Source: UMGS1696 sp964457685 (GTDB taxonomy: Bacteria; Bacillota; Clostridia; Oscillospirales; CAG-272). From it: a DNA stretch of 42,921 nucleotides. Below the pieces are notes generated by a model. That model was not told the origin of the DNA and did not search any database. It worked only from the letters and a program-made list of their open reading frames with translations. Below, in pieces: positions 8,934-16,913 of the stretch. The DNA lies in the NCBI GenBank assembly GCA_964457685.1, contig CAYWFS010000011.1, forward strand, positions 1 to 42,921. Direction: 5' to 3'. Each line of letters begins with the position of its first letter. Position 1 is the stretch's first letter. Made by a program: the position numbers and the translations under genes.

Positions 8934-9342
8934 ATAATTGAGTATCCGACATTTGCTTTCACCGTCATTGCGTTACAAAAAATCAACATTTTTGTTATTA
9001 AACAACAATATATCAGCATTTCGGGCATAAATCGCACTATTTTGATATATTAGTTATTAAATGTATTTTTTACACGACAACCAATTCGGCATACTATATC
9101 GGATTTGTGACCTCCTACAATATTGTAACCTGATAAATTTTCATTGTTGTGAAAACATGCTACAACGTATTGTATACCATCTGTACCGAAAAATCAATAG
9201 TATTGACAGCATTTATGCGAGTGAATACGAAAAATTAACAATTTGCACAATTGATAAAAAGCACTTGTTATTTTTTGCGTGATATAGTATAATAAGATAG
9301 ATTATTATGAACTTCATCAAAAAACACGAATGGTGGTAAAAA
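8934..9342. other. AT-rich intergenic region between divergent cotH-like and mutS-like genes
   Basis: No credible gene is seen. The one open frame (9061-9282) has no SD, no family resemblance and odd composition. The right end holds the promoter of the MutS-family gene. I see no riboswitch, terminator or convincing minus-strand promoter. Confidence 0.6.
9265..9293 (+). promoter_or_regulatory. Promoter of the MutS-family gene
   Basis: TTGTTA (9265-9270), a 17-base spacer and a perfect TATAAT (9288-9293) lie about 50 bases before the start codon. Confidence 0.75.
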
Positions 9343-10968
9343 ATGCCCGATATAAACGAAACAATAGACACATCCGATATAAGTCTCCTCTATCCCGACT
9401 CAGATACTCTCAGAAGACATATGCTCGGAGAAGAAAACGCACGTCTCTCTCAGATAACCACGGAACAGCTGGAGCTTGATTACCTTATGGATCTCAAGAC
9501 CTGCGATTTCGGTAGCTTCTATACCTGCGACCCCGAGGTTATCCTTTACAGACAGGATACATTTGAAGATATGCTTGCAAATCCCGAGCTGTCGGGCATT
9601 CTTCTTAAGATGATTCCCCTGCTCAATGATATTACCGAGCTGAGACGTATGAGCAGTGACTCTGCGGCTTCTACCGAGGCTTATCTTTACAGTATTACAG
9701 AAGTAGAGCTTTACACAAGCCTTCTCGACCTGCTCAGGGACAAGCTTATTCCTCTTGCACCGAAGTTTAAAAGCACTGCATTCAGACGCTTCGCAGAGAG
9801 AATAAACACCCTCACAGGCAGTGAATACTACAAGAACCTCAATGAACAGCTCAAAGCTCTTACATCAAGAGTTCGTGAAATAAAGAGCGTTACAATAGGC
9901 GTAAACTTCGACTCTCAGCTCCGTGCAAGCAAGGCAGGGGTTCTGGCGATGAACAACGAATATTTTAAGTCAGGTGAATTACTTGACAAAATGCTCCGTC
10001 TCGACTTCAAGAACGATGATATGACCTGCATAGCTCCGCTTGTTCCGTTTAAAAAGGGACAGTCGGATAACCAGCAAAACGCACTTGCAAATGCCTTTAA
10101 CGGTGCTATAAACGATGTGTTCAGACAGTCCATCCGCTCATGGAAAAAGGTTATTCAGCATTACGTTCTCGAAAACACCGACTTCCTTATCAGACTTATG
10201 CCCGAGATAGAGTTCGTTACCAAGGCTACAGAGCTTCTTGTAAAGCTTAAAGAAAAGGGTTGTCCTCTCTGTCATCCCGTTATAAAGCCGGTTTCGGAAA
10301 AAGCCTTTGATGCAAAGGGTCTGTGCAATCCCATCGTCTCAATGAAGCTTGACGCAGCCGTTGTTCCGAACGATTTCCGCTTTGATGAAGACGGAATGAT
10401 ATTCGTGCTTACAGGTCCCAACAGAGGCGGTAAATCTGTTATCACCTGTGCCGTCGGAATTGCGTTTGTTATGGCTCAGCTCGGACTTCCCGTTTGTGCC
10501 GACTCATGTACAATCAGTCCCTGCGATGAAATATTCACTCATTTTCCCACGGGAAGCGAAGACACAATCGACAAGGGTCGTCTCGGCGAGGAATGCTCCC
10601 GACTCAGCACAATATTTGAAGAAATCAGTGAAGACAGCCTTGTTCTCTGCGATGAATCCCTTTCTTCTACAGGCTCATATGAAGCGGCTTATATCGCCTC
10701 CGAGGTGCTTCAGGGCTTCTCCATGGCTCGTTGCAGAGGAATATTCTCGACACACCTGCACGACCTTGCGGCTTCCGTAGACACTATAAACGCTTCATGC
10801 ACGGCAAACGGCGGTGTTAAGATAGACAATCTTGTTGCGGCAATTGAAAAAGGTTCGAGAAGCTTTAAGATACTCCGCGAAAAGCCCGACGGAAAGAGCT
10901 ACGCAAGAGATATTGCCGACAAGTACGGTCTCTCCCTCGATAAGATTATGACAAAGATCCAGAAGTAA
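9343..10968 (+). CDS. MutS-family ATPase lacking the mismatch-recognition domains
   Basis: The product is 541 residues, far shorter than MutS1 (about 850) and without its N-terminal mismatch-binding domain. Residues 1-340 are helical and resemble the MutS core (lever/clamp) region. The C-terminal ATPase has Walker A GPNRGGKS (358-365; the usual form is GPN-M/T-GGKS), the GRLGEECSRL signature helix, Walker B LVLCDES (433-439; usually LxLxDE followed by GxGT) and a STHLHDLA switch. It is therefore a MutS-like ABC ATPase of the kind found beside MutS1 and MutS2 in Firmicutes, with no Smr nuclease domain. Its role is unknown; DNA-structure recognition is only inferred from the family. The SD (GGTGG) is modest. 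No MutL neighbour is present. Confidence 0.8.
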   Translation: MPDINETIDTSDISLLYPDSDTLRRHMLGEENARLSQITTEQLELDYLMDLKTCDFGSFYTCDPEVILYRQDTFEDMLANPELSGILLKMIPLLNDITELRRMSSDSAASTEAYLYSITEVELYTSLLDLLRDKLIPLAPKFKSTAFRRFAERINTLTGSEYYKNLNEQLKALTSRVREIKSVTIGVNFDSQLRASKAGVLAMNNEYFKSGELLDKMLRLDFKNDDMTCIAPLVPFKKGQSDNQQNALANAFNGAINDVFRQSIRSWKKVIQHYVLENTDFLIRLMPEIEFVTKATELLVKLKEKGCPLCHPVIKPVSEKAFDAKGLCNPIVSMKLDAAVVPNDFRFDEDGMIFVLTGPNRGGKSVITCAVGIAFVMAQLGLPVCADSCTISPCDEIFTHFPTGSEDTIDKGRLGEECSRLSTIFEEISEDSLVLCDESLSSTGSYEAAYIASEVLQGFSMARCRGIFSTHLHDLAASVDTINASCTANGGVKIDNLVAAIEKGSRSFKILREKPDGKSYARDIADKYGLSLDKIMTKIQK

Positions 10969-11041
10969 TTCTTGTTCTCCGTAAAACCGAAAATTATCTT
11001 GTCAAAATCAAAAAAATTCGAAATAAATCATATTTCACCTA

Positions 11042-11070
11042 TTGCATTTTGAAAAAAAGTATGATATAAT
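11042..11070 (+). promoter_or_regulatory. Promoter of rpmB
   Basis: TTGCAT (11042-11047), 17-base spacer and TATAAT (11065-11070) lie about 50 bases before rpmB. Confidence 0.8.
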
Positions 11071-11120
11071 ACTTCATGTTGACTTTAGTTTAAAGAATCC
11101 ATTAATGGAGGTATATTAAT

Positions 11121-11306
11121 ATGGCAAAGTGCTGCATCTGCGGAAAGGGCGTTACATTCGGTTGCAACGTATCCCACTCTCATCGTAAGACAAACAGATC
11201 CTGGAAGCCGAACATCAGAAAGGTTAAGGCTGTTGTTAATGGCGAACATACAACAGTAAGTGTTTGCTCCCGTTGCCTTCGTTCCGGTAAAGTAGAACGT
11301 GCGTAA
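11121..11306 (+). CDS. rpmB: 50S ribosomal protein L28
   Basis: The product is 61 residues, the usual length. It has the zinc-ribbon form of L28, with CCICGKG near the N-terminus and CSRC near the C-terminus, plus the conserved HSHRKTNRSWKPNI segment. Strong SD GGAGGT eight bases before ATG. It is a single-gene unit between its own promoter and terminator, as is common for rpmB. The protein is part of the large ribosomal subunit. Confidence 0.97.
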   Translation: MAKCCICGKGVTFGCNVSHSHRKTNRSWKPNIRKVKAVVNGEHTTVSVCSRCLRSGKVERA

Positions 11307-11323
11307 ACAAAATAAACAATGTT

Positions 11324-11363
11324 AAAAGCTCTCCGATGATTCACTCAAGCGGAGAGTTTTTAA
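11324..11363 (+). terminator. Terminator of rpmB
   Basis: CTCTCCG (11329-11335) pairs with CGGAGAG (11350-11356), followed by a T-rich run. The next gene starts about 20 bases later, so it is either partly read through into or has its own weak promoter that I cannot place. Confidence 0.85.
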
Positions 11364-11381
11364 TTTTTATCCTGAAGAATT

Positions 11382-12068
11382 ATGAAAAAAGCTATTGCAC
11401 TCGTGTCCTCTATTGCTCCGCTTACAAAGGAGTTTTGCGAGGAATTTGAAGTTATCCCCCTGCCCCCCGACCGTGAGATAGACACCCCCGTTTCAACTCA
11501 CCCCGACATGATATGCACGGTAATCGGAGACAGGATTTTCTTTCCCGAAAGCTATGCAAAAGAAAACGAAGCTACCGTAAAAAAAATCGAATACCTCAGC
11601 GGACTTCATGCGGTATGTACATCATGTGAAAGAGGGAAAAAATATCCGCTAGATGTCTCTTTGAACACCGCCGTTATAAAAAACTCTCTGCTGTGCCGAA
11701 AAGCATCTTGTGCCGCCGAACTTCTCGATTACGCCACACAGCTTGGTACAAAAATCATCGACACAAAGCAGGGATATGCAGGTTGCTCGTGTATCGTATG
11801 CGATGAAAAGGTAGTTACAAGTGATGTCGGAATATTCGCCGTCCTCGAAAAAAACGGAATAGACGTAAAGCTGAACAGAGAAAAAATCATACTCAACGGC
11901 TACAACTGCGGCTTCATAGGCGGTTGCGGAGGATTTTTTGACGGACGTGTGTATTTATTCGGTGAATCGGATGAGAATTTTTTCGGCTATGAAAAGGTTA
12001 GCCTGAAAAAAGGTATTCTCTGCGACTTCGGAGGAATCAAATTCATAAAAAACACCAAAGGAGAATGA
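11382..12068 (+). CDS. DUF6873-family (GME-fold) protein
   Basis: The product is 228 residues and looks cytoplasmic, with no signal peptide or membrane segment. The segments LNTAVIKNSLLC, YAGCSCIVCDEKVVTSD, and ILNGYNCGFIGGCGGFFDGRVYLFG match what I recall of DUF6873, a clostridial family said to have the fold of guanidino-modifying enzymes (arginine deiminase/amidinotransferase-like). The enzyme's substrate is not known to me. The Cys-rich middle (CTSCERG, GCSC) is notable. The SD is weak. The gene ends two bases before the inositol-phosphatase gene starts, so the two are almost surely one operon. Confidence 0.7.
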   Translation: MKKAIALVSSIAPLTKEFCEEFEVIPLPPDREIDTPVSTHPDMICTVIGDRIFFPESYAKENEATVKKIEYLSGLHAVCTSCERGKKYPLDVSLNTAVIKNSLLCRKASCAAELLDYATQLGTKIIDTKQGYAGCSCIVCDEKVVTSDVGIFAVLEKNGIDVKLNREKIILNGYNCGFIGGCGGFFDGRVYLFGESDENFFGYEKVSLKKGILCDFGGIKFIKNTKGE

Positions 12069-12070
12069 AT

Positions 12071-12865
12071 ATGTACAATTTTATAAAAGCTACCATGCGT
12101 CAAGCGGCGGAAATCATGCTTGAAGCTGACGACATAAAATCAAAGGTAAAAGCAAAATCCGGAGACGCAAATTTCGTTACGGCATACGATGTTGCAGTTG
12201 AAGAATACCTTACGGAAAATCTCACAAAACAGCTCCCCGAAGCGGAAGTGCTTGGTGAAGAAGAGTCCTCGAACAATTCAGAGGCACTGAAAAAAGGACT
12301 TTGCTTCATAATCGACCCGATAGACGGCACAACAAACTTCATTCACGGAAGACGATACAGTGCAATCTCCGTCGGACTATGCGACAAAGGCGAGATGATA
12401 TACGGTGCAGTATACGACCCATACTCCGAAAGAATGTATTATGCCGAAAAAGGCAAGGGTGCATTTGTTACACTGGGTGGCGGAAAAGGAAACATTCGTC
12501 TTGCTGTTGAAGAAAAGCCCCTTTCAAACTGTCTTGCCGCATTCGGTACATCCCCCTATGCAAAGGACAAGCTCGGAAAAGCAACCTTCGAGACTGCATA
12601 CAAGATGTTCACGCACACTCTCGACCTCAGACGTTCCGGCACGGCATCTCTCGACCTTGCATCCGTAGCATCGGGATCTCTCGACATTTTCTTTGAGTAT
12701 TCCCTCTCACCGTGGGATTTTGCGGCAGGTTCACTCATCGTAACGGAAGCCGGCGGAATTATCACGGACATGGACGGCAAAAAGCTTGACCTTTCCAAAA
12801 ACTCCACCATACTTTGCGGAAACCGTCTTGCTCACTCCCAGTGGCTTGAATTAAATAAACAGTAA
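12071..12865 (+). CDS. suhB: Inositol monophosphatase family protein (SuhB-like)
   Basis: Mg-dependent phosphatase of the FIG superfamily, acting on inositol-1-phosphate or related sugar phosphates in the cytoplasm. Metal ligands are visible: GEEESS (E63/E64), IDPIDGTTNF (D82, D85) and SPWDFAAG (D216) followed by TEAGG. Two in-frame ATGs lie six bases apart (12065 and 12071). AAAGGAG at 12057-12063 is one base from the first but seven from the second, so I place the start at 12071, giving 264 residues. The exact substrate cannot be read from the sequence. Confidence 0.9.
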   Translation: MYNFIKATMRQAAEIMLEADDIKSKVKAKSGDANFVTAYDVAVEEYLTENLTKQLPEAEVLGEEESSNNSEALKKGLCFIIDPIDGTTNFIHGRRYSAISVGLCDKGEMIYGAVYDPYSERMYYAEKGKGAFVTLGGGKGNIRLAVEEKPLSNCLAAFGTSPYAKDKLGKATFETAYKMFTHTLDLRRSGTASLDLASVASGSLDIFFEYSLSPWDFAAGSLIVTEAGGIITDMDGKKLDLSKNSTILCGNRLAHSQWLELNKQ

Positions 12866-12880
12866 CCGCCTATTAAATCA

Positions 12881-12943
12881 AAAAATCCCGCTCACATTAT
12901 ATGCAAAATTTCGAGATGCATATTATTTTGAGCAGGGATTTTT
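12881..12943. terminator. Bidirectional terminator between suhB-like and GDPD genes
   Basis: ATCCCGCTCA around 12885-12894 pairs with TGAGCAGGGAT at 12929-12939 (one bulge), with an A-run on the left and a T-run on the right. It serves the two convergent genes. Confidence 0.85.
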
Positions 12944-12959
12944 CTGTTTTTATTGAATT

Positions 12960-13805
12960 TTATTGAAGCTTTGCTTTTCCGGCGAGTGCTTCGTTTGTGT
13001 GTTCAATATCACAGATGAAGCCGTCGAAATATTTTTTGGTGCGACTGTTTATATCCTCGGGATCGTTTGTACCCCATGCGACGGTAGTTGCTCCGAGAAA
13101 ATGATTGAGTCGGAGTGAAATTTTTCTGTAGTCGGTTATCCTGTATGCTATGAAGTCGGGTTTTGCCATAAAATTCCACATGAGATTTTCAAGAGTCAGA
13201 GCAATAATTCTCTGTGATCTCTTTCTCTGCTTTTTAAGCTCACCGAATTTCATTGATAGCATTCCGCGTGCAACGGTCTTGTCGAATCGCTTGTACTTTC
13301 TGAGGAAGATGGGATTAAACGACTCGATAGCGTACACACCGTCGTAATCCTTCATTATTGAATACAAAGCCCTCGGAAGCTCCCACACCACGTTAAGCTC
13401 GTTCTTCATTTCGATAAGCAACGGGGCATTTCCGTCAACCTCAGCAATAACCTCGGAAAGGAGAGGTATTTTTTCGTCTGTATCGAGAAGTCTCATCTTA
13501 GAAAGCTCATCATATGTAACGTCAAGTACAAATCTGTCGTCTCCGCACATACGGGAAAGCTCCTCGTCGTGGAAGACTACAAGCTGTCTGTCCTTTGTGA
13601 ATCGAACGTCAAGCTCGATACCGCACCCTGCGTCAACAGCAGCACGAAATGCGGGAAGAGAGTTTTCGGGAACATCTTCGTTGTTGTGTATTCCTCTGTG
13701 TGCAAGCGGAACGGAACAGAAGGTATCCATGTTATTGCGATGTCGCAGCTTCGGGCATATCATAAACAGGTATAATCCGATAGTCGCAAGTACAAATTTA
13801 AGCAT
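12960..13805 (-). CDS. Glycerophosphodiester phosphodiesterase family protein, membrane-anchored
   Basis: Hydrolyses glycerophosphodiesters to an alcohol and glycerol-3-phosphate. Motifs: AHRGIHNN (H36, R37), PENSLPAF, GIELDVRFTKD (E64, D66) and VVFHD (H79), then LLIEMK. This is the complete GDPD catalytic set on a TIM barrel. Residues 1-18 form one hydrophobic segment, so the domain may be tethered to the membrane; the side is uncertain. The product has 281 residues, normal for the family. It lies downstream of the sugar isomerase-like gene on the same strand, 33 bases apart, so co-transcription is likely. Confidence 0.9.
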   Translation of the reverse strand: MLKFVLATIGLYLFMICPKLRHRNNMDTFCSVPLAHRGIHNNEDVPENSLPAFRAAVDAGCGIELDVRFTKDRQLVVFHDEELSRMCGDDRFVLDVTYDELSKMRLLDTDEKIPLLSEVIAEVDGNAPLLIEMKNELNVVWELPRALYSIMKDYDGVYAIESFNPIFLRKYKRFDKTVARGMLSMKFGELKKQRKRSQRIIALTLENLMWNFMAKPDFIAYRITDYRKISLRLNHFLGATTVAWGTNDPEDINSRTKKYFDGFICDIEHTNEALAGKAKLQ

Positions 13806-13838
13806 TGTTTATCCTTTGGTTTTGAATTTGAGTGGTGG

Positions 13839-14597
13839 TCAGTTAAGACCGATAGATTTTAAGTAATCGTAGCTCTTTTTGAGGCAAACAAACGGGTCTT
13901 CTCCGTTGCAATCGTCCTGCTCAACATAAGCAAGAGTAGTACCTGCCGAGATGAACGCTTCGGTAATCTTTTCAAAATCCATTGTATTACCGCCGCCGAT
14001 GTACGCCATAAGCTTTTTGTCTCCGTCAATGAGCATATCCTTGTAGTGAACAACGGGAAGTCTGCCGCTGAGACGATTTATTTCCTCGACAACGTCATAT
14101 CCGCCCGATTTAACCCAATATGTGTCGAGAGTAAAGCACATTTCCTCGGTTGTAAAGTCTTCGGACATATGGTGCATGAGAATTCTTCCGTCTTCAAGCT
14201 TATTTTTGTATTCAAAATCGTGGTTGTGATACGAGAATTGCAGACCTGCTTCGTGTATTTTCTGAGCCGGAAGCTTCATCTGAGCCTTGAGATTGGGGTA
14301 TCCTGCCGCACCGTTCGGAGGATAACCGAGACCGATATAGCGGCATCCGAATGCTTTATGGAATGCGATGGTGTTTTCGGTATCATTTACGATTTTATTG
14401 TAATCGAAATGAGTGATGTCGCAGGTGAGACCGTTCTTTTTGAGCTGTTCATCGAGCCACTGAGCTTCATATGGGCAGGTACCGGAAACCTGAACCGTGG
14501 TATATCCGATATCCGCAACCTTTTTGAGCGTTTCGGAGAAATCGTCGAGCGTGCGGCAAAAATCTCGAACTGTGTAGAGCTGTGCACCGATTTTCAT
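13839..14597 (-). CDS. Sugar phosphate isomerase/epimerase family protein (xylose-isomerase-like TIM barrel)
   Basis: The product is 252 residues and cytoplasmic. It begins MKIGAQLYTVRD, the typical start of the AP-endonuclease-2/xylose-isomerase-like family, and contains YIGLGYPP, FSYHNHDFEY, MCFTLDTYWVKSGG and VVHYKDM, which carry the His, Glu and Asp residues that bind a divalent metal in relatives. These enzymes isomerise or epimerise sugars or inositol derivatives. SD GGAGGT lies six bases before the ATG. Together with the GDPD gene downstream and an inositol-phosphatase-like gene nearby, a role in polyol or inositol turnover is possible but only inferred. Confidence 0.85.
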   Translation of the reverse strand: MKIGAQLYTVRDFCRTLDDFSETLKKVADIGYTTVQVSGTCPYEAQWLDEQLKKNGLTCDITHFDYNKIVNDTENTIAFHKAFGCRYIGLGYPPNGAAGYPNLKAQMKLPAQKIHEAGLQFSYHNHDFEYKNKLEDGRILMHHMSEDFTTEEMCFTLDTYWVKSGGYDVVEEINRLSGRLPVVHYKDMLIDGDKKLMAYIGGGNTMDFEKITEAFISAGTTLAYVEQDDCNGEDPFVCLKKSYDYLKSIGLN

Positions 14598-14718
14598 AAT
14601 AAACCTCCGATGAGTATAATAATATTAATTTTATTCACTGAATAATATTATCTCCCATTTCTCCCGTTTTGTCAAGTACGAACGAGCATTTTTAACCTAA
14701 TCATAATCATTTTTGATA

Positions 14719-14757
14719 ACAAAAAAGGAGCTATGCATAAAAACAAACACCGCTCCG
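14719..14757 (-). terminator. Terminator of the tRNA-Pro gene
   Basis: GGAGC (minus, 14756-14752) pairs with GCTCC (14731-14727), followed by six T on the minus strand. It is the only terminator-like structure after the tRNA. Confidence 0.65.
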
Positions 14758-14764
14758 AGTCAAA

Positions 14765-14837
14765 TCGGAATGACAGGATTTGAACCTGCGACATCTTGCT
14801 CCCAAAGCAAGCGCGCTACCAACTGCGCTACATCCCG
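14765..14837 (-). tRNA. tRNA-Pro(UGG)
   Basis: A 73-base cloverleaf on the minus strand. Acceptor CGGGATG pairs with CATTCCG (one G-U). The anticodon arm CTTGC/GCAAG has loop TTTGGGA, so the anticodon is TGG at 14804-14802. The T loop is TTCAAAT and the discriminator base is A. The CCA end is not encoded. It has its own promoter and terminator. Confidence 0.97.
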
Positions 14838-14850
14838 AAGTTACCTATTT

Positions 14851-14879
14851 ATTATATATCACACAGCGATAAAAGTCAA
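14851..14879 (-). promoter_or_regulatory. Promoter of tRNA-Pro
   Basis: On the minus strand TTGACT (14874-14879), 17 bases, then TATAAT (14851-14856), which ends 14 bases before the tRNA 5' end. Confidence 0.85.
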
Positions 14880-14926
14880 GTCGAAATCATAACTTTTTTC
14901 CCATGCTCTTAATTACGGCAAAACGA

Positions 14927-14955
14927 TTGATTTTTTCATATCGCAGTGATATAAT
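14927..14955 (+). promoter_or_regulatory. Promoter of the small RHH-like gene
   Basis: TTGATT (14927-14932), 17-base spacer, TATAAT (14950-14955), 42 bases before the ATG. Probably also transcribes mscL. Confidence 0.8.
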
Positions 14956-14996
14956 TAAGGAAGTATGAGTAAACGTGAACATGAAAGGAATCCATT

Positions 14997-15206
14997 ATGG
15001 CACAGAAAAACAAAGTTACATTCACGGTACGCATTGACGAAGACCTATTCAAGAAAATGCTAGTTACTGCTGAGAACGAAGGAAGAGACCTCAACAATCA
15101 CCTCCTCCACCTCATCAGAACAAACGTGGCTTATGAGGAGCGTATCCACGGCAAGATAGATCCCTCAAAAGTAAAGCTTCCCGAGGATGTTCAGTGTGAC
15201 AACTGA
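14997..15206 (+). CDS. Small ribbon-helix-helix-like (Arc/toxin-antitoxin type) protein
   Basis: The product is 69 residues. The strand VTFTVRIDEDLFKKML followed by a helix, EGRDLNNHLLHLIR, has the pattern of the Arc/MetJ ribbon-helix-helix fold, so DNA binding is likely. No toxin gene follows; the neighbour 51 bases downstream is mscL. SD AAAGGA lies eight bases before ATG and there is a good promoter. It could be a stand-alone regulator or simply a small conserved clostridial protein; I do not know its target. Confidence 0.7.
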   Translation: MAQKNKVTFTVRIDEDLFKKMLVTAENEGRDLNNHLLHLIRTNVAYEERIHGKIDPSKVKLPEDVQCDN

Positions 15207-15256
15207 ATTGTAAGACAACCGAATTTATCCTACAAATCAATATAAGGAGAATGACA

Positions 15257-15709
15257 ATGGCAAACGACAAGAAAAAAAGCTCTTTCTGGAGTGAATTTAA
15301 GACATTTATAGCACGCGGAAACGTAATCGACATGGCTGTCGGTGTAGTTGTAGGTTCTGCGTTCACTGCTATAGTAAACTCCGTTGTACAGGGAATAATC
15401 AATCCCGTAATCGGTAAGATAATGGGCGGACTTGATCTCTCCGAGTACAAAATAGTTCTTACAGAGGCTACCGAGGACGCGGCTGAATGTGCTATTCTCT
15501 ACGGCTCTCTTATCCAGTCTATCATTAACTTCCTTATCGTGGCTCTCTGCGTATTCTGCGTTATCAGAACCATGAACAAGGCAAAGGATGCTTTTGAAAA
15601 GAGAAAGGTAGAAGAAGAAGCTCCCGCACCGGTTGAAGAACCCAAACCCGTTGAACCCTCCGAAGAGATTCTTCTCCTTCGTGAGATCAGAGACTCTCTC
15701 AAAAAGTAA
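15257..15709 (+). CDS. mscL: Large-conductance mechanosensitive channel
   Basis: Membrane channel that opens under turgor to release solutes. The N-terminal amphipathic helix plus TM1 (FIARGNVIDMAVGVVVGSAF) is the MscL signature. The outer loop is followed by TM2 (SIINFLIVALCVFCVIRTMN) and a charged C-terminal bundle helix (EEILLLREIRDSL). A Pro/Glu-rich linker lies between. Two ATGs are possible: AGGAG is one base from the ATG at 15251 and seven from that at 15257, so I use 15257 (150 residues). It probably shares a transcript with the small gene upstream and possibly the beta-helix gene 33 bases downstream. Confidence 0.95.
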   Translation: MANDKKKSSFWSEFKTFIARGNVIDMAVGVVVGSAFTAIVNSVVQGIINPVIGKIMGGLDLSEYKIVLTEATEDAAECAILYGSLIQSIINFLIVALCVFCVIRTMNKAKDAFEKRKVEEEAPAPVEEPKPVEPSEEILLLREIRDSLKK

Positions 15710-15742
15710 TATTCGTCAGATATATAAAAGGAGAGAAATATA

Positions 15743-16786
15743 ATGACAAACGTATTTGATATTACCGAATTCGGTGCTGTAGGCGATGGTGTTACCGACT
15801 GTACTGCCGCCATACAGAACGCTCTTGACCGTGCAGGTGAAGTAAGAGGCTGTGTAGTAGTTCCTCCGGGAGTATTCATGACAGGCGAGCTTCACATGAG
15901 ATCTCACACAAGACTCGAGGGACGTTCTGCTTGGAGCTTCCGTGACGACGGCATATCCGTACTCAAGCTCAACGACCCGAATGCTCATTGCCTGCTTGAC
16001 ATTACAGGTGCTTTCGGATGCTCTATCTGCGGTGTTTCCTTTAACGGAGCTAACCTCGGCGAAAACATCCACGGCATTTCCCTCTACTGGGATAAGTACA
16101 ACGGCGGCAGCGAGGAGGACACCCCCACAATAGACGACTGCCGTGTAGGATACTTTACCGGAGACGGTGTTCGCCTTGAGCATATCTGGTGTTTCTCCAT
16201 CCGTCACTCCATGCTTCACAGAAACGGCGGAACAGGACTTTACATAGACGGTTGGGACGGCTTCATTATCGACAACTGGTTTACCGCAAATATGAAAGCC
16301 GGCATTCTCGGTGGTCCCTGCTGTGCTTCCGTAACTCTCACAGGAAACCGTGTTGAATGGAACAGAACCGCAGGCTTTAAGTTCCCGTCAGGCTGTGCCG
16401 CAAATATCACCGGCAACTACTTTGACAGAACCTTCGGACCCGCTCTTTGGTTCGGTAACAAGAACGGTGCCGTATTTGCAGACTGTGCAATCACCGGTAA
16501 CTTCTTCTACAGAGGCGGTGCCCCCGACGGACTTCCCTTTGAATCCGACGACGAGGCTTCTCACGTTCTCTTTGAGGGTGCAAGAAACGTAACTATGACA
16601 GGTAATACATTCCGTCTCGGTATAGGTGATGGCGGAAGTGGCTCAAAATCCCCCGACTACGGCATTATTATCAAAAACTCCGACGGTGTTGTTGTTCAGT
16701 CAAACTCCATGAAGTTCGGTTATCTCAAGGAAAAGATAATCTACGACAACAACGGCGAGTGCATTATAGAAAACAATATAGGTTAA
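15743..16786 (+). CDS. Right-handed beta-helix protein, pectate-lyase-3 superfamily, no signal peptide
   Basis: The product is 347 residues. It opens with DITEFGAVGDGVTDCTAAIQ, the classic start of the pectate-lyase-3/GH28-like beta-helix fold, and continues with repeated short strands of the TGN-type (LTGNRVEWN, ITGNYFDR, ITGNFFYR, MTGNTFRLG) that form the helix rungs. No signal peptide or membrane segment is present, so it seems cytoplasmic, unlike most polysaccharide-degrading relatives. It may act on oligosaccharides or be a structural or epimerase-type beta-helix; catalytic residues cannot be assigned safely. Good SD (AAAAGGAG). Ends in a strong terminator. Confidence 0.8.
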   Translation: MTNVFDITEFGAVGDGVTDCTAAIQNALDRAGEVRGCVVVPPGVFMTGELHMRSHTRLEGRSAWSFRDDGISVLKLNDPNAHCLLDITGAFGCSICGVSFNGANLGENIHGISLYWDKYNGGSEEDTPTIDDCRVGYFTGDGVRLEHIWCFSIRHSMLHRNGGTGLYIDGWDGFIIDNWFTANMKAGILGGPCCASVTLTGNRVEWNRTAGFKFPSGCAANITGNYFDRTFGPALWFGNKNGAVFADCAITGNFFYRGGAPDGLPFESDDEASHVLFEGARNVTMTGNTFRLGIGDGGSGSKSPDYGIIIKNSDGVVVQSNSMKFGYLKEKIIYDNNGECIIENNIG

Positions 16787-16789
16787 ACC

Positions 16790-16843
16790 TTACCGCTGTA
16801 TCTTTAATTTCGATTTCGGATAAAGATACGGCGGTATTTTTTC
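16790..16843 (+). terminator. Strong terminator after the beta-helix gene
   Basis: A 16-base-pair stem (16791-16806 with 16821-16836, one G-T pair) and six T. It separates this transcript from marR-MATE. Confidence 0.92.
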
Positions 16844-16851
16844 GTCTTTCC

Positions 16852-16880
16852 TTGACACAGATAACAAAGCATGATATAAT
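16852..16880 (+). promoter_or_regulatory. Consensus promoter of the marR-MATE operon
   Basis: Perfect TTGACA (16852-16857), 17-base spacer and perfect TATAAT (16875-16880). Such a strong promoter upstream of a MarR gene implies repression in the absence of an inducer. Confidence 0.9.
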
Positions 16881-16913
16881 ATGCGAGTATGATTTCGTAC
16901 TAAGGAGATTTGT

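Noticed and set aside
9061..9282. Open frame of 73 codons on the plus strand in the cotH-mutS gap
   Set aside because: No SD, unlikely composition and no recognised motifs; the gap also holds the mutS promoter downstream of it.
14997..15206. Toxin-antitoxin pair starting with the small RHH-like gene
   Set aside because: The next gene is mscL, not a toxin.
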